Counted from the stretch's first letter, positions 32,127 to 43,545 are shown. The stretch: 64,000 nt of DNA from Scalesia atractyloides (GCA_947069175.1 CAMTDV010000012.1:40146341-40210340); one strand, 5' to 3'. The notes: a model not told the origin generated them from the letters alone. Translations and numbers: made by a program.

Positions 32127-33898
32127 ATCACATAGAACCAATCATAACTTAAGGATAAAGCCGATAAAACTTTGACAAGAATATGGTGGATACGCCGCTG
32201 GTACTTCCTATATATAAGTATTCTTGTCAAAGGATCAGAAGCATTATCTGGCGGTTATGAGATGTTCCATGTGTAGACTGTTTGAGTAATTATTGTTTAT
32301 TATTTCAGTACATGCAATTTCATAGGCCGCCGCTCCCCATTACATTATGAGCGTTGAGCATGTTCCCCATTTCATTATGAGGTTGAACCTGGCGTGCCCA
32401 CATACGATCGGCTCCGTTCGATTGAGCCTTGATCGCACAGACATTTTCATTTTCAGTACATGCAATACGATCGGCTCCGTTTGATTGAGCCTTGATCGCA
32501 CAGACATTTTCATTATCAGTATCTTGTGGTTGTTGTGTTTGTTGTAGAGTCACATAGAACTAATCATAACTTGCGGATAAAGTCAATGAGAATTTGACGA
32601 GAATATGGTGGATACGCCGCTAGTACTTCCTATATATAAGTATTCTTGTCAAAGGATCGGAGGCATTATCAGGCGGTTATGAGAGGTTCCATGTATAGGC
32701 TGTTTGTGTTATTATTGTTTAGATTAAATTTATTATTTTCAGTACATGCAATACGATCGGCTCCGTTTGATTGAGCCTTGATCGCACAGACATTTTCATT
32801 TTCAGTACATGCAATACGATCGGCTCCGTTTGGTTGAGCCTTGATCGCACAGACATTTTCATTATCAGTATCTTGTGGTTGTTGTGTTTGTAGTACAGTC
32901 ACATAGAACTAATCATAACTTGTGGATAAAGTCAATGAAAATTTGACAAGAATATGGTAGATACGCCGCTGGTACTTCCTATATATAAGTATTCTTGTCA
33001 AAGGATCAGAGGCATTATCAGGCGGTTATGAGAGGTTCCATGTATAGGCTGTTGTGTGATTGTTGTTTAGATTAAATTTATTATTTCCAGTACATGCAAT
33101 ACGATCGGCTCCGCTTGATTGAGCCTTGATCGCACAGACATTTTCATTTTCAGTACATGCAATACGATCGGCTCCGTTTGATTGAGCCTTGATCGCACAG
33201 ACATTTTTTCATTTTCAGTATTTTGTGTTTGTTGTATTGGTTGTAGAGTCACATAGGACTAATCATAATTCACTGATAAAACCAATGAAAATTTGACGAG
33301 AATATGGTGGATACGCCGCTGGTACTTCTCCTATATATAAGTATTCTTGTCAAAGGATCAGAGGCATTGTCAGACGGTTATGAGAAGTTCTATGTAGGAT
33401 TTAGTAGTTTCTTGGTAACTAATCATAACTTGTGGATAAAACCAATGAAAATTTGGCAAGAATATGGTGGATACGCCGCTGGTACTTCCTATATATAAGT
33501 ATTCTTGCCAAAGGATCAGAGGCATTATCAGGCGGTTATGAGAAGTTCCATGTAGGATTTAGTATTGCCTTGGTTGAAATTTGTGTTACATTCATATCAT
33601 CTCGCCATTTAAAGAAATTGGACTGTGTTCTATTTCTACATAAACTAACCTCTCTATCATAACAAACGAGAGAGGAACTGTCACCATTCAAACATATATG
33701 CTATCAGAATGTGGATTCAAATATTAGTTGTTGTGTTTATTTATGTTCTTTAGTCATAGAACCAATAATAACTTACTGATAAAACCAATGAAAAATTGAC
33801 AAAAATATGGTGGATACGCCGCTGGTACTTCCTATATATAAGTATTCTTGTCAAAGGATCAGAGGTATTGTAAGATGGTTATGAGAAGTTCCATGTAG
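32127..33898 (+). repeat. Six-copy structured repeat in G4, in the place of pol
   Basis: Six copies of a conserved unit of about 145 bp, with main hairpins at 32170-32232, 32593-32653, 32942-33002, 33292-33354, 33452-33512 and 33796-33854. Each hairpin pairs TTTGACAAGAATA with TATTCTTGTCAAA around a nearly invariant loop (GGATACGCCGCTGGTACTTCC). Two outer pairings, TCATAAC/GTTATGA and GATAA/TTATC, nest around it (copy 2: 32564-32570 with 32676-32682, and 32576-32580 with 32666-32670). Copy 5 has G in one arm and C in the other where other copies have A and T. Confidence 0.88.
32404..33225 (+). repeat. Three pairs of a 63-bp repeat in G4
   Basis: Units begin ACGATCGGCTCCG at 32404, 32467, 32753, 32816, 33101 and 33164. 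Within each pair the spacing is exactly 63 bp. Pairs sit between structured-repeat copies 1/2, 2/3 and 3/4. Each can form GATC-GGCTC against GAGCC-TTGATC. The minus strand stays open in frame across units (a 21-residue repeat with ENVCAIKAQ), but no start context or domain supports a protein. Confidence 0.82.
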
Positions 33899-34187
33899 GT
33901 TGTAGTATTAGAAGTTTTGCCTTTAGGATATAACCATATCCTCCCAAACATATCCAAACTCTTATGCATGATATCATATTTAGCGAATCAATTCTGCTTA
34001 TCAATACTTTTACAGTAGGCAACAAAAAGCGATTCCTGTAATAGGGTACTTAACCCTTACAAGGGACGTTACCGCCTCAAACAAAAATTTAAACTCTTAC
34101 TTTTTCTTCTAAGTATGTAACTGTCAAACTAAACACCATCATTCTTTTAGTCAAATATATCACTACTTAAATTTCGGGACGAAATTT

Positions 34188-34205
34188 CTAAAAAGCAGGG
34201 GATAC
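34188..34205 (+). other. G4 polypurine tract
   Basis: AATTTCGGGACGAAATTT followed by AAAAAGCAGGGGA directly before the 3' LTR (TGTAACATCC at 34206), the usual gypsy arrangement. Confidence 0.8.
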
Positions 34206-34390
34206 TGTAACATCCGTCAAAAACGGATTTTTACCAAACCCGCTCCGTTTATTAACCGAACAATCAGTTTAAAATTTCGTGGCGTATTTAATGCCCAAAT
34301 TAATTTTAAACGATACATAATTAATTATTATATTGGAATATATAATTTGTTTTTGAAAAATTGTTAAAAATAATGAAATAAAAATTAAAT

Positions 34391-34481
34391 GTTTCTGCCG
34401 GGTTTCGAACCCGGGTCAGTCAACCGGTTCAGCAGAAACTTAACACACACACACTCAACCACTGCGCCACTAGTGTTCTTT
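34391..34481 (-). repeat. tRNA-like module in U3 of the G4 3' LTR
   Basis: Same as the module at 27472-27562, with box A at 34459-34469 and box B at 34401-34411 on the minus strand, both unchanged between the two LTRs. Confidence 0.7.
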
Positions 34482-35179
34482 GTTAATTATTAGAATCAAT
34501 TAATTCATATCATGATTCTCGAATTCAAAACCGGCGCCTAAATTGCAGTCGTCAGAAATCCCGGCGATCTCGCGAGATTGAACGGTTTCTTTTGTTCTTA
34601 ACGTAAACATTTACTAGGACATCGGTTATAACCGACGCCTGAACCCGCGACACAAGCTATAACCGCCGGAGAATTTTTAACCGACGAATCAAGTCGGAAA
34701 TCGGACCAAATTCATCGATGACCTGCCTTATAAATACCCCCTCAAACCTCTGCAAGCTTTTTCGCTCAAAACCGCACCCTTTCTCGGCGAAAACTCACTC
34801 GCCGGAAATCTCCTGCAAATCGCCAGAAAACCGGGTTTTTCACTTCTGTGTCTTGCTCTAAACACTGAACACTCAGAACTCATACCGAAGTCACCCACAT
34901 TCATCTCAAGCTCGTTGAAGACTCTCTGCAGCAAGACACAAGTCGCCGGAATAGTCTGCTGACATCGGAGTTCTGCCGGAGAAACAGAGGAGTCCAATTT
35001 CGGTATATCTAACGTTTAGTCTTTCATTCTTTTCATTTATCTCACCTATAATTAATCATAAAACGCTAAAGAAACCTGAATAAAACTTCGAACCAGTCAG
35101 TCATCGTTTCTGGTTAAAACTGACGAAGAAGACGAAGTTTCGGTAACATATAAGTATAATTAAAATCAAGTTATAACTC

Positions 35180-35765
35180 GGGTTAGACACACAGTCCAGA
35201 GGTGGACTGTGTGCACAATAAACACGTAAACATCTCGAGTTCGAATCTTGTCCCACGCATGCTTGCCTTAATAAAAATGTTTTTTTTTGTTAACCGAACC
35301 GGAGTCACCGCTGTACATGTTAAGTTTAATAATAACCGGAATAATAACCAAGTTAGACACACAGTCCAGTGGTGGACTGTGTGTATGTTTAATCACGGGA
35401 CACGAGTTCGAGTCCGGACTACCGCAGCGGTCCGAACAATTATCAAACTTTTTATTTAAGTCAGAAATGAAAGTACTTAGTTTGTATTTAAGTATAATAA
35501 AAATCAGTTTAATTAACAAGTTGGACACACAGTCCAGCGGTGGACTGTGTGTTAGCATAAACCACAGGTCCCGGGTTCGAGACCTGTGGAGCGCACCGAG
35601 TCTTTGGATTAAAATCGTTTTTAAAAATAAAGGATTTTCTGTTTAATCTAATTAATATATAAATATAATTAAAAACAGAAATATTTCGGGTTAGACACGT
35701 AGCTCAGTTGGTAGAGCTGCGTGCACGCGTACGGGAGGTCTCGGGTTCGAGCCTCACCCAGTGCA
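35180..35765 (+). repeat. Array of four tRNA-like modules in the G4 3' LTR
   Basis: Modules at 35180-35259, 35351-35426, 35519-35595 and 35688-35765. All four box B words are unchanged from the 5' LTR. In the third module CCACAGGTC pairs fully with GACCTGTGG, where the 5' LTR copy has one changed base (CCATAGGTC). Confidence 0.8.
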
Positions 35766-36856
35766 CACATACACGCATACGAACCGGTCAAACAGTCAAG
35801 GTCAACGGTCAACGGTCAACGGTCAAAAAAGTCAACTTTTTTTATTATTTTTATTTATTTATTTTAATTAAAAATCAATTAAAAATACTTAAAAATAACA
35901 TTTTTAAGGTTAGAAAATAGCCTTAAACTCACAAAAATACACCCAACAATCCTACTAAAATGGATTAATAAAATCCGTTTACTTACCGAACCATAATGCT
36001 ATTTATCTAGGTGAATTTCACTCGTGGTTAAAACCACTTCGCATGCATTCAACATCATCAACCGAACGCACCCACTATGAGTGAATCTTACAACTCCCCC
36101 TTTTTAATTACACGTTTTGGGGTGTGTCATGTGTCACAAAATAATTAACTCGTTTATTTAAACTTGTGCCATACCATATCGTGATCTAAACTTAGGTTGT
36201 TTATATTGTTGTAATTATGTATTTCATTTTGTCAACTTATATGAAATCCATTCATTAAGCCCATCAGTTCCTCGTGGTCGACGAGTTGAGCAACGCGTGC
36301 CTCAAAACCAATCCATTATTGTTCATGTGTGTATTATTGAGTTTATATTGTTTGCAGTTATGTCCTTCATATTATCATGTTTATGCAATTCATTCATTAG
36401 GCCCATCAGTTCCTCGTGAGAGACGAGTTGAGCAATGCGTGCCTCTAACCGATCCATTATTGTTCATGTATGTATTGTTTAATATTAGATTGATTTACGA
36501 ATAAGTTTACATCTATTTTTACTCATGTGTGGTTGTGCACTTTATTTCATAATCAATTAAATAAACTTGTTCAAATGTTTTCCATAGGATTCACTCGCCA
36601 ACTTTTTGTTGATCCAAAAACCCTTTTTACACATGATACAGGTGAACAGGATGAAGCAAGGAAAACATAGGAAATGCCTTAGAAGAAAACAAAGGAGCTT
36701 AGATTGATGTTTAGGTCATGATGTATTTATGATTGTAAATTCCCATTAAATTGTATTAATGAATATGAAACGTTAAAATAAATGTCATGAGCTTTGATGA
36801 TAACCCAATCATGCCCTGATCACCTTTTCCGCTGCGGGTCGGGGTGTGACAAAAGG

Positions 36857-37464
36857 CATCACTAGGAATTCATAATGACCATAACGTGTCCCTAAGGCAT
36901 TTTAGGAACATCCTCATTCCTAACCTTCAAATGATGATATTCTGATCTCAAATCGATCTTAGATAAATAACTAACCCCTTGGAGTTGATCGACCAAGTCA
37001 TCGATCCTGGGCAAAGGATAAAGATTCTTGATCGTTATCTTGTTTAGCTCGCGATAATCAATGCACATCCGCATTGAACCGTCCTTTTTCTTAACGAAAA
37101 TGATATCCCCAAGGTGAGGAACTAAGCTGAAAAAAAATTTCTCTAAAAGTTAATCTAATTGTATTCTCAATTCCTTCATTTCCGTCGGTGCTAACCGATA
37201 TGGAGCTCTAGCAATAGGTGCTGCTCCTGGTAGGATGTCAATCCTAAGGTCGACTTGCCTATCAGGAGGTAAACCTGGTAATTCTACAGGAAAGACTTCG
37301 GGATATTCCGAGATGACTGGAAGGTCTTCAATCTTCAGCTTTGGTTCGTTAATAGTTACTTGTGAAATGTAAGTGACACAACCTTTCCTTAGACACTTGG
37401 ATGCCTTAAGTAACGACATCTTGTCTAGCAATCCATAGTGTGAATCTCCATGGATGGTGAGCAT
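36857..37464 (-). pseudogene. G3 reverse transcriptase, first half
   Basis: The minus strand reads KIEDLPVISEYPEVFPVELP and GLPPDRQVDLRIDILPGAAP (37210-37330), APYRLAPTEMKELRIQL, then after a frame break MRMCIDYRELNKITIKNLYP, LPRIDDLVDQLQG and SKIDLRSEYHHLKV (36910-37074). It ends at GHYEFLVMPF, where G4 interrupts it. All are standard gypsy RT fingers/palm motifs. The usual SGYHQ is SEYHH here. Stops and a frameshift inactivate it. Confidence 0.85.
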
Positions 37465-37860
37465 GGGGTTTTAATTTCAATGAGTTTCTTATCACAGGCA
37501 ATGCGGGCATGGTTATGAGATAACCAATCCATGCCTAAGAGTACATCGAACCCCGCCAATTTCATTGGAAAAAGAGAGATTGGAATATAGTGGTTCTTAA
37601 TGGATATAAAACATCAATCAAGAATGGAAGATACTGTCTCCAAAGTTCCATCAGCAAGTTCTACCTCATAAGTTATGTCTAGAGTTCTAGTGGGTAAATC
37701 TAATAGTTTACTAAACTTATGGTCTACAAAGGACTTATCTACACCTGAATAAAAAAGAACTCTAGCATATACGTCATTAATGAAGAATGTACCTGTTATG
37801 ACGTTGTTGTCATTAACAACCTCCTTAGCGTTCATTTGAAAGGATCGTGCATTTCCTTTC
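37465..37860 (-). pseudogene. G3 aspartic protease, catalytic Asp lost
   Basis: The minus strand reads VITGTFFINDVYARVLFYSG, then VDKSFVDHKFSKLLDLP and YEVELADGTLETVSSIL (37614-37835). Related proteases read LFDSGADKSFVS; here Asp-Ser-Gly has become Tyr-Ser-Gly, so the active site is gone. The downstream half (37465-37613) is broken by stops. Confidence 0.8.
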
Positions 37861-38651
37861 TTAACCTCTCCAGGCTTTGCATCATTACTTCTGGGGTTCT
37901 TAGAGCAGTTAGGCTTAATATGCCCTTCTCATTACAGCCGTAACAGACGGCATCCTTAAGATTTTTGCACTCTAGGGTCTTATTACCCTTTTTCTTACAG
38001 ATACCTCAGGGTTTAGCCTATGGATCAAAACTACACTGTCCCCAATGCCTACGGTTGCAACTTTTACATGTCGGCGTTACGCCCGACTTATCTTGGTTCT
38101 TTCTGTACCCAAATCTCCTCTTACTTATCTTATTAACTCTTTGGGAGTTACCATCCTCTCTCTTTCTTTTCCGGTCAGTCTCAGTCTTGGCTGACCTTTG
38201 TCTCACTAGATCTAAAGTCAGAGAGAGATAGGTCTACACCAAACCTATAGGTACTAGGCTGAGCAACCTTTACCATGCCCTTAATCTTGGGTGCTAATCC
38301 ATTAATGAAACGCGCAATGCGTTTAGATTCAGAAGTAATTAAATAGGAAACTAATCTGGATAAGGAGTTGAGGTCAGAAACGTACTTCCGACAGTCCAGA
38401 TTTTTCATTTTAAGAGTCAGAAAGTCTGACTCTATCTTCTCCACCTCATGAGGTGGGCAGTAAGTCTCTTTGACTAGGTGTACATACTACCATCCCAAGT
38501 TGTATAGGTGTACCTTACCTGTTGATTGGACCATAACCTTCCACCAAATTAGGGCATCACCCTTAAAGGACCGTTATATATACTTTACCACATCCTTATT
38601 AGCACAACCGCTGATATCTACTATCGTTTCCATTTCGTCAAGCCATCTTAA
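37861..38651 (-). pseudogene. G3 gag, second part with zinc-knuckle region
   Basis: The minus strand continues gag after C2: LRWLDEMETIVDISGCANKD (38600-38650), ALIWWK, EKIESDFLTLKMKNLDCRKY, RIARFINGLAPKIKGMVKVA (38240-38440), a basic stretch, then Cys-rich pieces TCKSCNRRHWGQC (about 38040-38080) and VCYGCNEKGI (about 37925-37955). The final knuckle lacks its last His/Cys spacing. Frame breaks occur near 38205 and 37960. Confidence 0.78.
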
Positions 38652-38656
38652 GGCTT

Positions 38657-38730
38657 TGTAGGTCCACATTGGAGGATCAAGTTAAACCTGCTTCCTTGTT
38701 CATGCAACACACATACAAGTGCGGAATCAA
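38657..38730 (-). mobile_element. C2 3' LTR stub at deletion junction
   Basis: TGTAGGTCCACATTGGAGG through AAGTGCGGAATC, matching the start of the LTR at 42798. It then jumps to protease sequence homologous to C1 at about 9880. The short match ATCAATTT at the junction suggests illegitimate recombination. Confidence 0.85.
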
Positions 38731-38946
38731 TTTTTCGCACATAATTGATCTTATCAAAACTCACAACACCATTGGAGACATTCCCTCTCCAGTGATGTAT
38801 CCACCTTTATCACCAACAAAGGCAACATAACCACCCAGAATGCTTTTCACATCATAAAGGAGCCACAAGTCGCCTGTCATGTGCCTCCCTGATCCACTGT
38901 CAACAATCCAATGACTATTCACAGTTCCTCCTGGAACACCCTGCAC
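38731..38946 (-). pseudogene. C2 aspartic protease fragment
   Basis: The minus strand reads NSHWIVDSGSGRHMTGDLWL, YDVKSILGGYVAFVGDKGGY and ITGEGM. The catalytic Asp-Ser-Gly is present. The fragment ends at the deletion junction. Confidence 0.82.
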
Positions 38947-41900
38947 ATTTCAAAAACCAAATTAGTTTAAGATGAGGACCCAAGCCTTAGTGGTCTTGGG
39001 TCACCCCTTATCATCAAGAAATGTGATCTCTATTTCTTGATGATTTGGAAATTGTGTGCCTCCTCTTGAACCATTGCCGGTCTTTGATTTCCAAGATTTT
39101 TGAAATTTACTAGAATCACTATTATTTACAGTTTTAACAATTTCTGGTTTTATTAAATTTGAAGATCTTGGATTCCTTTCTAAAGAATCAGGTTTTAAAG
39201 TTTTTTCAATTGCTTTTACTTGTTTACGTCTCTGTTTTTATTCTTGTTCTTTAACAATTCGTTTGTCTTGTTTTGGAGAAACAGATCGACGTTGGCAAGT
39301 TGGTTCAGGAGGGGTTCTTTCAACAAATCTTGGTTTTCTTGGATTTGTACAATTCTTGATAATGTGGCCAAATTCTCCACATGTGAAACATGTTCTCCTC
39401 TCAACAAAATTAGGAGATCGTGTTTCATGGCTTGATGTTGAGTGTAATTATTTTGACTGTTTCGTTTCAAAATCTTGACTTTTTTTATAAAATCTATATT
39501 AGACTTGCCTTCAAAAGTCTCGACTTTATCAGTACCCATAGAACTCACAAATTTAACATTTTTAAGCTTCTTCTTGTAGCAAGTGCCTTTTGCTTCAACC
39601 TTTAGTTGTGAGATTTTAGGCTTGTCAACTCGTTTTTCTTGATGCTTCTCTTTTGATTTTGATAATGGTTGTGACTTGATTGGGTTTTTCTTTTCCAAAA
39701 ATTTTGTTGTTGATTTCTCAAAAACTTGATCAATAGAGGTTGGATTTACATTTTTGATCGGGAAGTCTTTGTTAGAATAAATTTTCTTATCTCCAACCAA
39801 GGTATACAACACATTATCATTTTCATCTATAGACACATTTGTCTTGACATAATTCTTAGGATCATTCTCTTGTTTGTCAACAGGTTTAGCACTGGGAGCA
39901 GCAGAGAGTTCTACTCCTTTCTTTTTATCAAGAGATTGACCCTGATCACTTCTGATTGACTCATCATCTGATGTATCATCTTCCTCTGTCTCAGATGGAT
40001 TTTGATCAACATCAATGACGAGTTCTCTGGTTTGCTTGGATCTTGTGAGGAATTGTCTAGCTTGAACCCTAATCCTGCTGCTAATTCTTCAGGATTAAGA
40101 GGTACAGAGGGTTCAAAGCGAGGCATTTCCTCTTCATCAGGCAATTTGGTATAGTTGTTTTCATCGGGGGTGGACACGACTATACCCAATTCATTTAACA
40201 TCTCCTTTTAGCCTTTGAACATCAATGATATGATCAAGCACATATCGGGAGTTAGAATAACTATCCAATTTTAGCTTGATCGCATCATGTTCGCATTTGG
40301 ATGGCTAACTCTTTCTTTGTTTCTACGAGGATATTAATGTAGTTATTAATTCTTGTTTGTTTGTTCAAAACTGTCTTAGTTACTTCAGAAACGCTTTTCT
40401 TAAGGGTTTCTATTACAGATTTGAACTATTTTTCGTTTTGAGTTAAAGCCAAGTTCGCCTCTTTGCATTTTGATAGTTCAACAACTAACTTTTGATTATG
40501 ACTGTTGATTGTTTCATTTTTTTTAATTCAGCATACTCATTGCAAACTTTAGGAGAGTCAGAATTTACCTGACTTGTAGAACCAGCAACATTCGCCATGA
40601 AGGCAGTATGATGATTGAAGGCTGCACCATTTGTCAAAAAATTTTCTATTTCCTTCAATGCGGCTTTGCTTTCCTCATCGGACCCACCTTTTCACTCTTC
40701 ATCTTCTCAGCTTCACTTAGCAACTATCTGACCTCAGCATCACCTCCCTCTCTGATATCTTAATCAGATCCATAACCACCTGAACTTGAGCATTCTTCAT
40801 CAGAATTACCAATATACCTGAAGTATCATCATCGTATGAGCTATTAATGCTGTGAACATGTTGATTCGATTGATGATCTTGGCGTACAGTTCCTCCATGA
40901 TTCTCATTTCCCAATTGTACTGACCAATCGCATCCTTCATCGGCTTGAACAACTAAAGGTTTGCTATTTGAAGGTCCAGATTGATTGGTGTTGTTTGGGT
41001 TACCAACTACTACTCTTCTTCTATCATTGTTAACTTGAGCTGTATTGGATGGTTGTGATTGGTTTCTGAAGGGGTTGTTAACAGCTAATATTCTTCTATC
41101 ATTGTTAAACGCGGTTTGAAGCTTTGGTTGCTGATTTGTACTAATGCCTGCATTAATACCTCCGAAGTACATCTCAGGGTTTTGTGGACAGTAACTCTTT
41201 GTGCCTTTCGAAGTTCTTCTTCTTCTTGTTCTCCAATTTCTGCACAAATTCATAAATACTGATTGAGTCCAAAACACCTGTATGTTTTAATAAGTCAATA
41301 AATTGACACCATTTTGGTGGTAACGCGTCAGCAAAATGCATCACAATTTCTTGCGGAGCTGCTAATACTTTGTAAGAGTACATTTTGCTAAGTAGATGGT
41401 AAAAGCGTGTGGTCATATCATTCAGCATTTCATTCTCCATGAACATGAAACCTTCAAACTCCTTCTTAAGTAGATCATGTCAGATTTTTCTGGTTGCAAT
41501 ATTCCCTTCTCCTCTCGCTTCCAATGTATCCCACAAATTTTTCGTGGTCGTACAGTACATAAACTGATGGTAAATATCTTTGTGAAGAGCTTGTGTTAAG
41601 ATAACAAACGCCTTTTTCTCTAGATCCTATGCCTTTTTGTCACTCTCATCTAGATTGGCTAAGGAGGTTGGATTCAATCAGGCTTCTTCAAGTGATTCTT
41701 TATAGGGTGTAGTAAAACATGTCCACAGTTCTGTGTTCTGACCGAGAACATATGTGTGAAAACGACTTTTCCACAAAGGATAATAGTTCATATGGTTTAG
41801 CTACGTTGGACGGTTATTACTCCTAGTTTCACTGTCGCTCATAAGAAGAGTTTGGATGTTTTGGTTTGATTGGCGACACATGCCCATTGATTTGTGGTAA

Positions 41901-42011
41901 TCATGGCTGTGTGTTGAGGCATCAATGACTTAACCCATGAGGTTACGGAGCTTTGCGAAGACTCCTGATTTATGCTTGAACTACTACTCCAATCCCACGG
42001 ATAGTACTCAT
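38947..42011 (-). pseudogene. C2 gag, broken
   Basis: Starts at ATGAGTACT (42011). Recognisable parts: LMSDSETRSNNRPT (41810-41850), the Gag core TTRFYHLLSKMYSYKVLAAP (41350-41415) and GVLDSISIYEFVQKLENKKK. A Gln/Asn-rich spacer (40720-41140) lacks the first zinc knuckle found in C1. An acidic region and coil (39911-40560) and a Lys-rich stretch (39216-39836) follow, with knuckle CFTCGEFGHIIKNC at about 39340-39390. Many frameshifts. Confidence 0.78.
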
Positions 42012-42797
42012 TATATTTTCTTGATTATCAAAATTGAAAGGTTTAAAGTTTGATTTTGAAAATAACAGTGTCCCTTTTAAAATTCACAATTTTAAGAAAA
42101 TATTTGAAAATCACAAAGCTTGAAAAACTAAAACACGAAAAACAAACAATGAAGAAGATTATTCGTACGAACAATGTTTACGAATGTTGTTCTTCATACG
42201 AAAAAGATGTTTCGTATGGAGGAACTTCTTCGTGTGAACAAGGTTGTTCGTCGTATGATGGGTCTTTCACACGAGCAACTCAGTTTTTCGTGTGGATGGG
42301 TTATTCGCACAGCTGTTTTTCCCAGTGTTTCCTAGAGGAATCTTTTGAGGGTTGGTTTGGTGAAAAATTTTCTTTTCTTACACAGACTGGTTTTTGAAAG
42401 TGGTCTGTTGTCTACACAATTTTAGTTAAAAAGACAAACATTCCATCAGCTTTTACTGTTATAACAGTCAAGTCCAGAATGTCAGAAATTTGGTCAACCC
42501 TACAACACTATTTCGATGAGTTTTCCGGTGAGTTTCTCCTGCAAATGTGTTCAACTTGAACAAAAGATAATTTTAAGAAAAACCAGATTTTAACATGTCT
42601 CCATGTGTTCTAACTAGGTTTTTATGAAAAGTTTCTGGATAAAACAGGTTTTAACTAAGTTTTAAGTTGGTTATCTTCTAAAAACTTAAGTTTCCTGCTG
42701 GAAGTTCAAGAACACTTCAAGAAACCCTCAAACTAGCTCAGACACAACACTAAGCTTTGTTTTGAACAAGGAAGAGAGCCAAAGCTCTGATGCCACT
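42012..42797 (-). other. C2 leader and primer-binding site
   Basis: The primer site is TGGCATCAGAGC on the minus strand (42784-42795), one base off the tRNA-iMet match. The leader at 42155-42310 contains about ten TTCGTACGAA/TTCGTGTGAA words, otherwise AT-rich and non-coding. Confidence 0.8.
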
Positions 42798-43540
42798 TGT
42801 AGTCCACCTGGGAGGATCAAGTTAAACCTGCTTCCTTGTTCATGCAACACACATACAAGTGCGGAATCCAAGTATGCATGCAAACCAAAGCAAAGTAATA
42901 AACACACAGGATAACCAAAGATTCAATATCTTGATTAACTGATGAGAACTAGTACAAACATATACAAACAATGTTCATAGAGACTCTATGCATTCACTCT
43001 GTGCTCTCAAAGTCTCAGCTTAGTATTCACTAGTTACTCGCATGAACTCACTCACTCAACTCGTCTTAACTGAGAAGACATTTCCCTTATATAGTGCCAA
43101 CACCAAGCCTGTACGAAGTATGTTGCTGGTCGTATGAAACACCAAAAGATACGAAAGAAATTCTCCAATAGACTCGTACGAATGAACTGGCTCGTACGAA
43201 TCATCACCTTGCTCGTACGAATCAAGCTGAAAGCTTGATTTGGTAAACTCAATCGTACGAATGGTGTGACTTGTACGGCAACATCTTGATCGTACAAAGC
43301 ATTCCCACTCACACTAAATGTTTTCTTTGGAGATTGTGCCACAGACATGACATACTCGAGATCAACAATATGCACTCATGCAACTATTTTACACAGACAT
43401 TCTAACCGTCGTACTGGATTAAGATAGGAGGATATCTTGATCTGGCCGACACGACCAAACTATACAGACACAGTTACATAAAGACCGTATAGTTACAGAC
43501 GTAACTAAGAACAAGCGACAAACACAAAAGTGTATCAACA
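42798..43540 (-). mobile_element. C2 5' LTR
   Basis: 743 bp, TGTAGTCCACC to GTATCAACA. The minus-strand TATA box TATATAAG is at 43086-43093, and a cluster of CTCGTACGAAT words lies at 43160-43300. Related to the C1 LTR at both ends. Confidence 0.88.
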
Positions 43541-43545
43541 GGCTT

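Larger units (their letters stand above)
27287..36851 (+). mobile_element. Gag-only Ty3/gypsy element G4 with tRNA-like LTR modules and structured internal repeats
   Basis: 9565 bp, TGTAACATCC to GGTGTGACA, flanked by a perfect AAAGG duplication (27282-27286, 36852-36856) inside the RT gene of G3 (VMPF/GLTNAP). LTRs are 2644 bp (27287-29930) and 2646 bp (34206-36851), with about 30 substitutions and three or four small indels by eye, so the insertion is young. The internal 4.3 kb has primer site, leader, gag (30713-32100), then 2 kb of non-coding repeats and a polypurine tract. No protease, RT, RNase H or integrase is present, so movement must rely on another element's enzymes. It resembles the published TR-GAG class in layout. 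Confidence 0.93.
34206..36851 (+). mobile_element. G4 3' LTR
   Basis: 2646 bp, nearly identical to 27287-29930. It has a 13-14-bp insertion (GCATGCTTGCCTTAATAA region, 35257-35275) after the first tRNA-like module and two fewer GGTCAAC heptamers. It ends GGTGTGACA at 36851, followed by the AAAGG duplication. Confidence 0.93.
38657..43540 (-). mobile_element. Ty1/copia element C2, internally deleted
   Basis: 4.9-kb minus-strand relative of C1 with a perfect GGCTT duplication (38652-38656 and 43541-43545), inserted in the gag of G3. The 3' LTR retains only its first 74 bp or so (38657-38730) and is fused to protease sequence. Integrase, RT, RNase H and the polypurine tract were removed in one deletion. 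The 5' LTR (42798-43540), primer site, leader and gag remain. It cannot move by itself. Confidence 0.9.

Noticed and set aside
32170..32232. Hammerhead or twister ribozyme in the G4 structured repeat
   Set aside because: I do not find the hammerhead CTGATGA/GAAA core, and the loop does not fit the twister consensus as I recall it. A covariance-model search would settle it.
32320..32902. Minus-strand repeat peptide (ENVCAIKAQ) across the 63-bp units
   Set aside because: Open only because the unit is a multiple of three. No start context, and opposite in sense to gag.
32404..33225. CRISPR-like array
   Set aside because: Units are directly adjacent dimers without unique spacers, in an evident plant retrotransposon.
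43052..43375. Minus-strand frame of 107 codons with Arg-Thr-Ser repeats
   Set aside because: It is a translation of TCGTACGA words in the C2 LTR. Similar frames occur at 4640-4883, 14685-14969 and 53116-53447 for the same reason.
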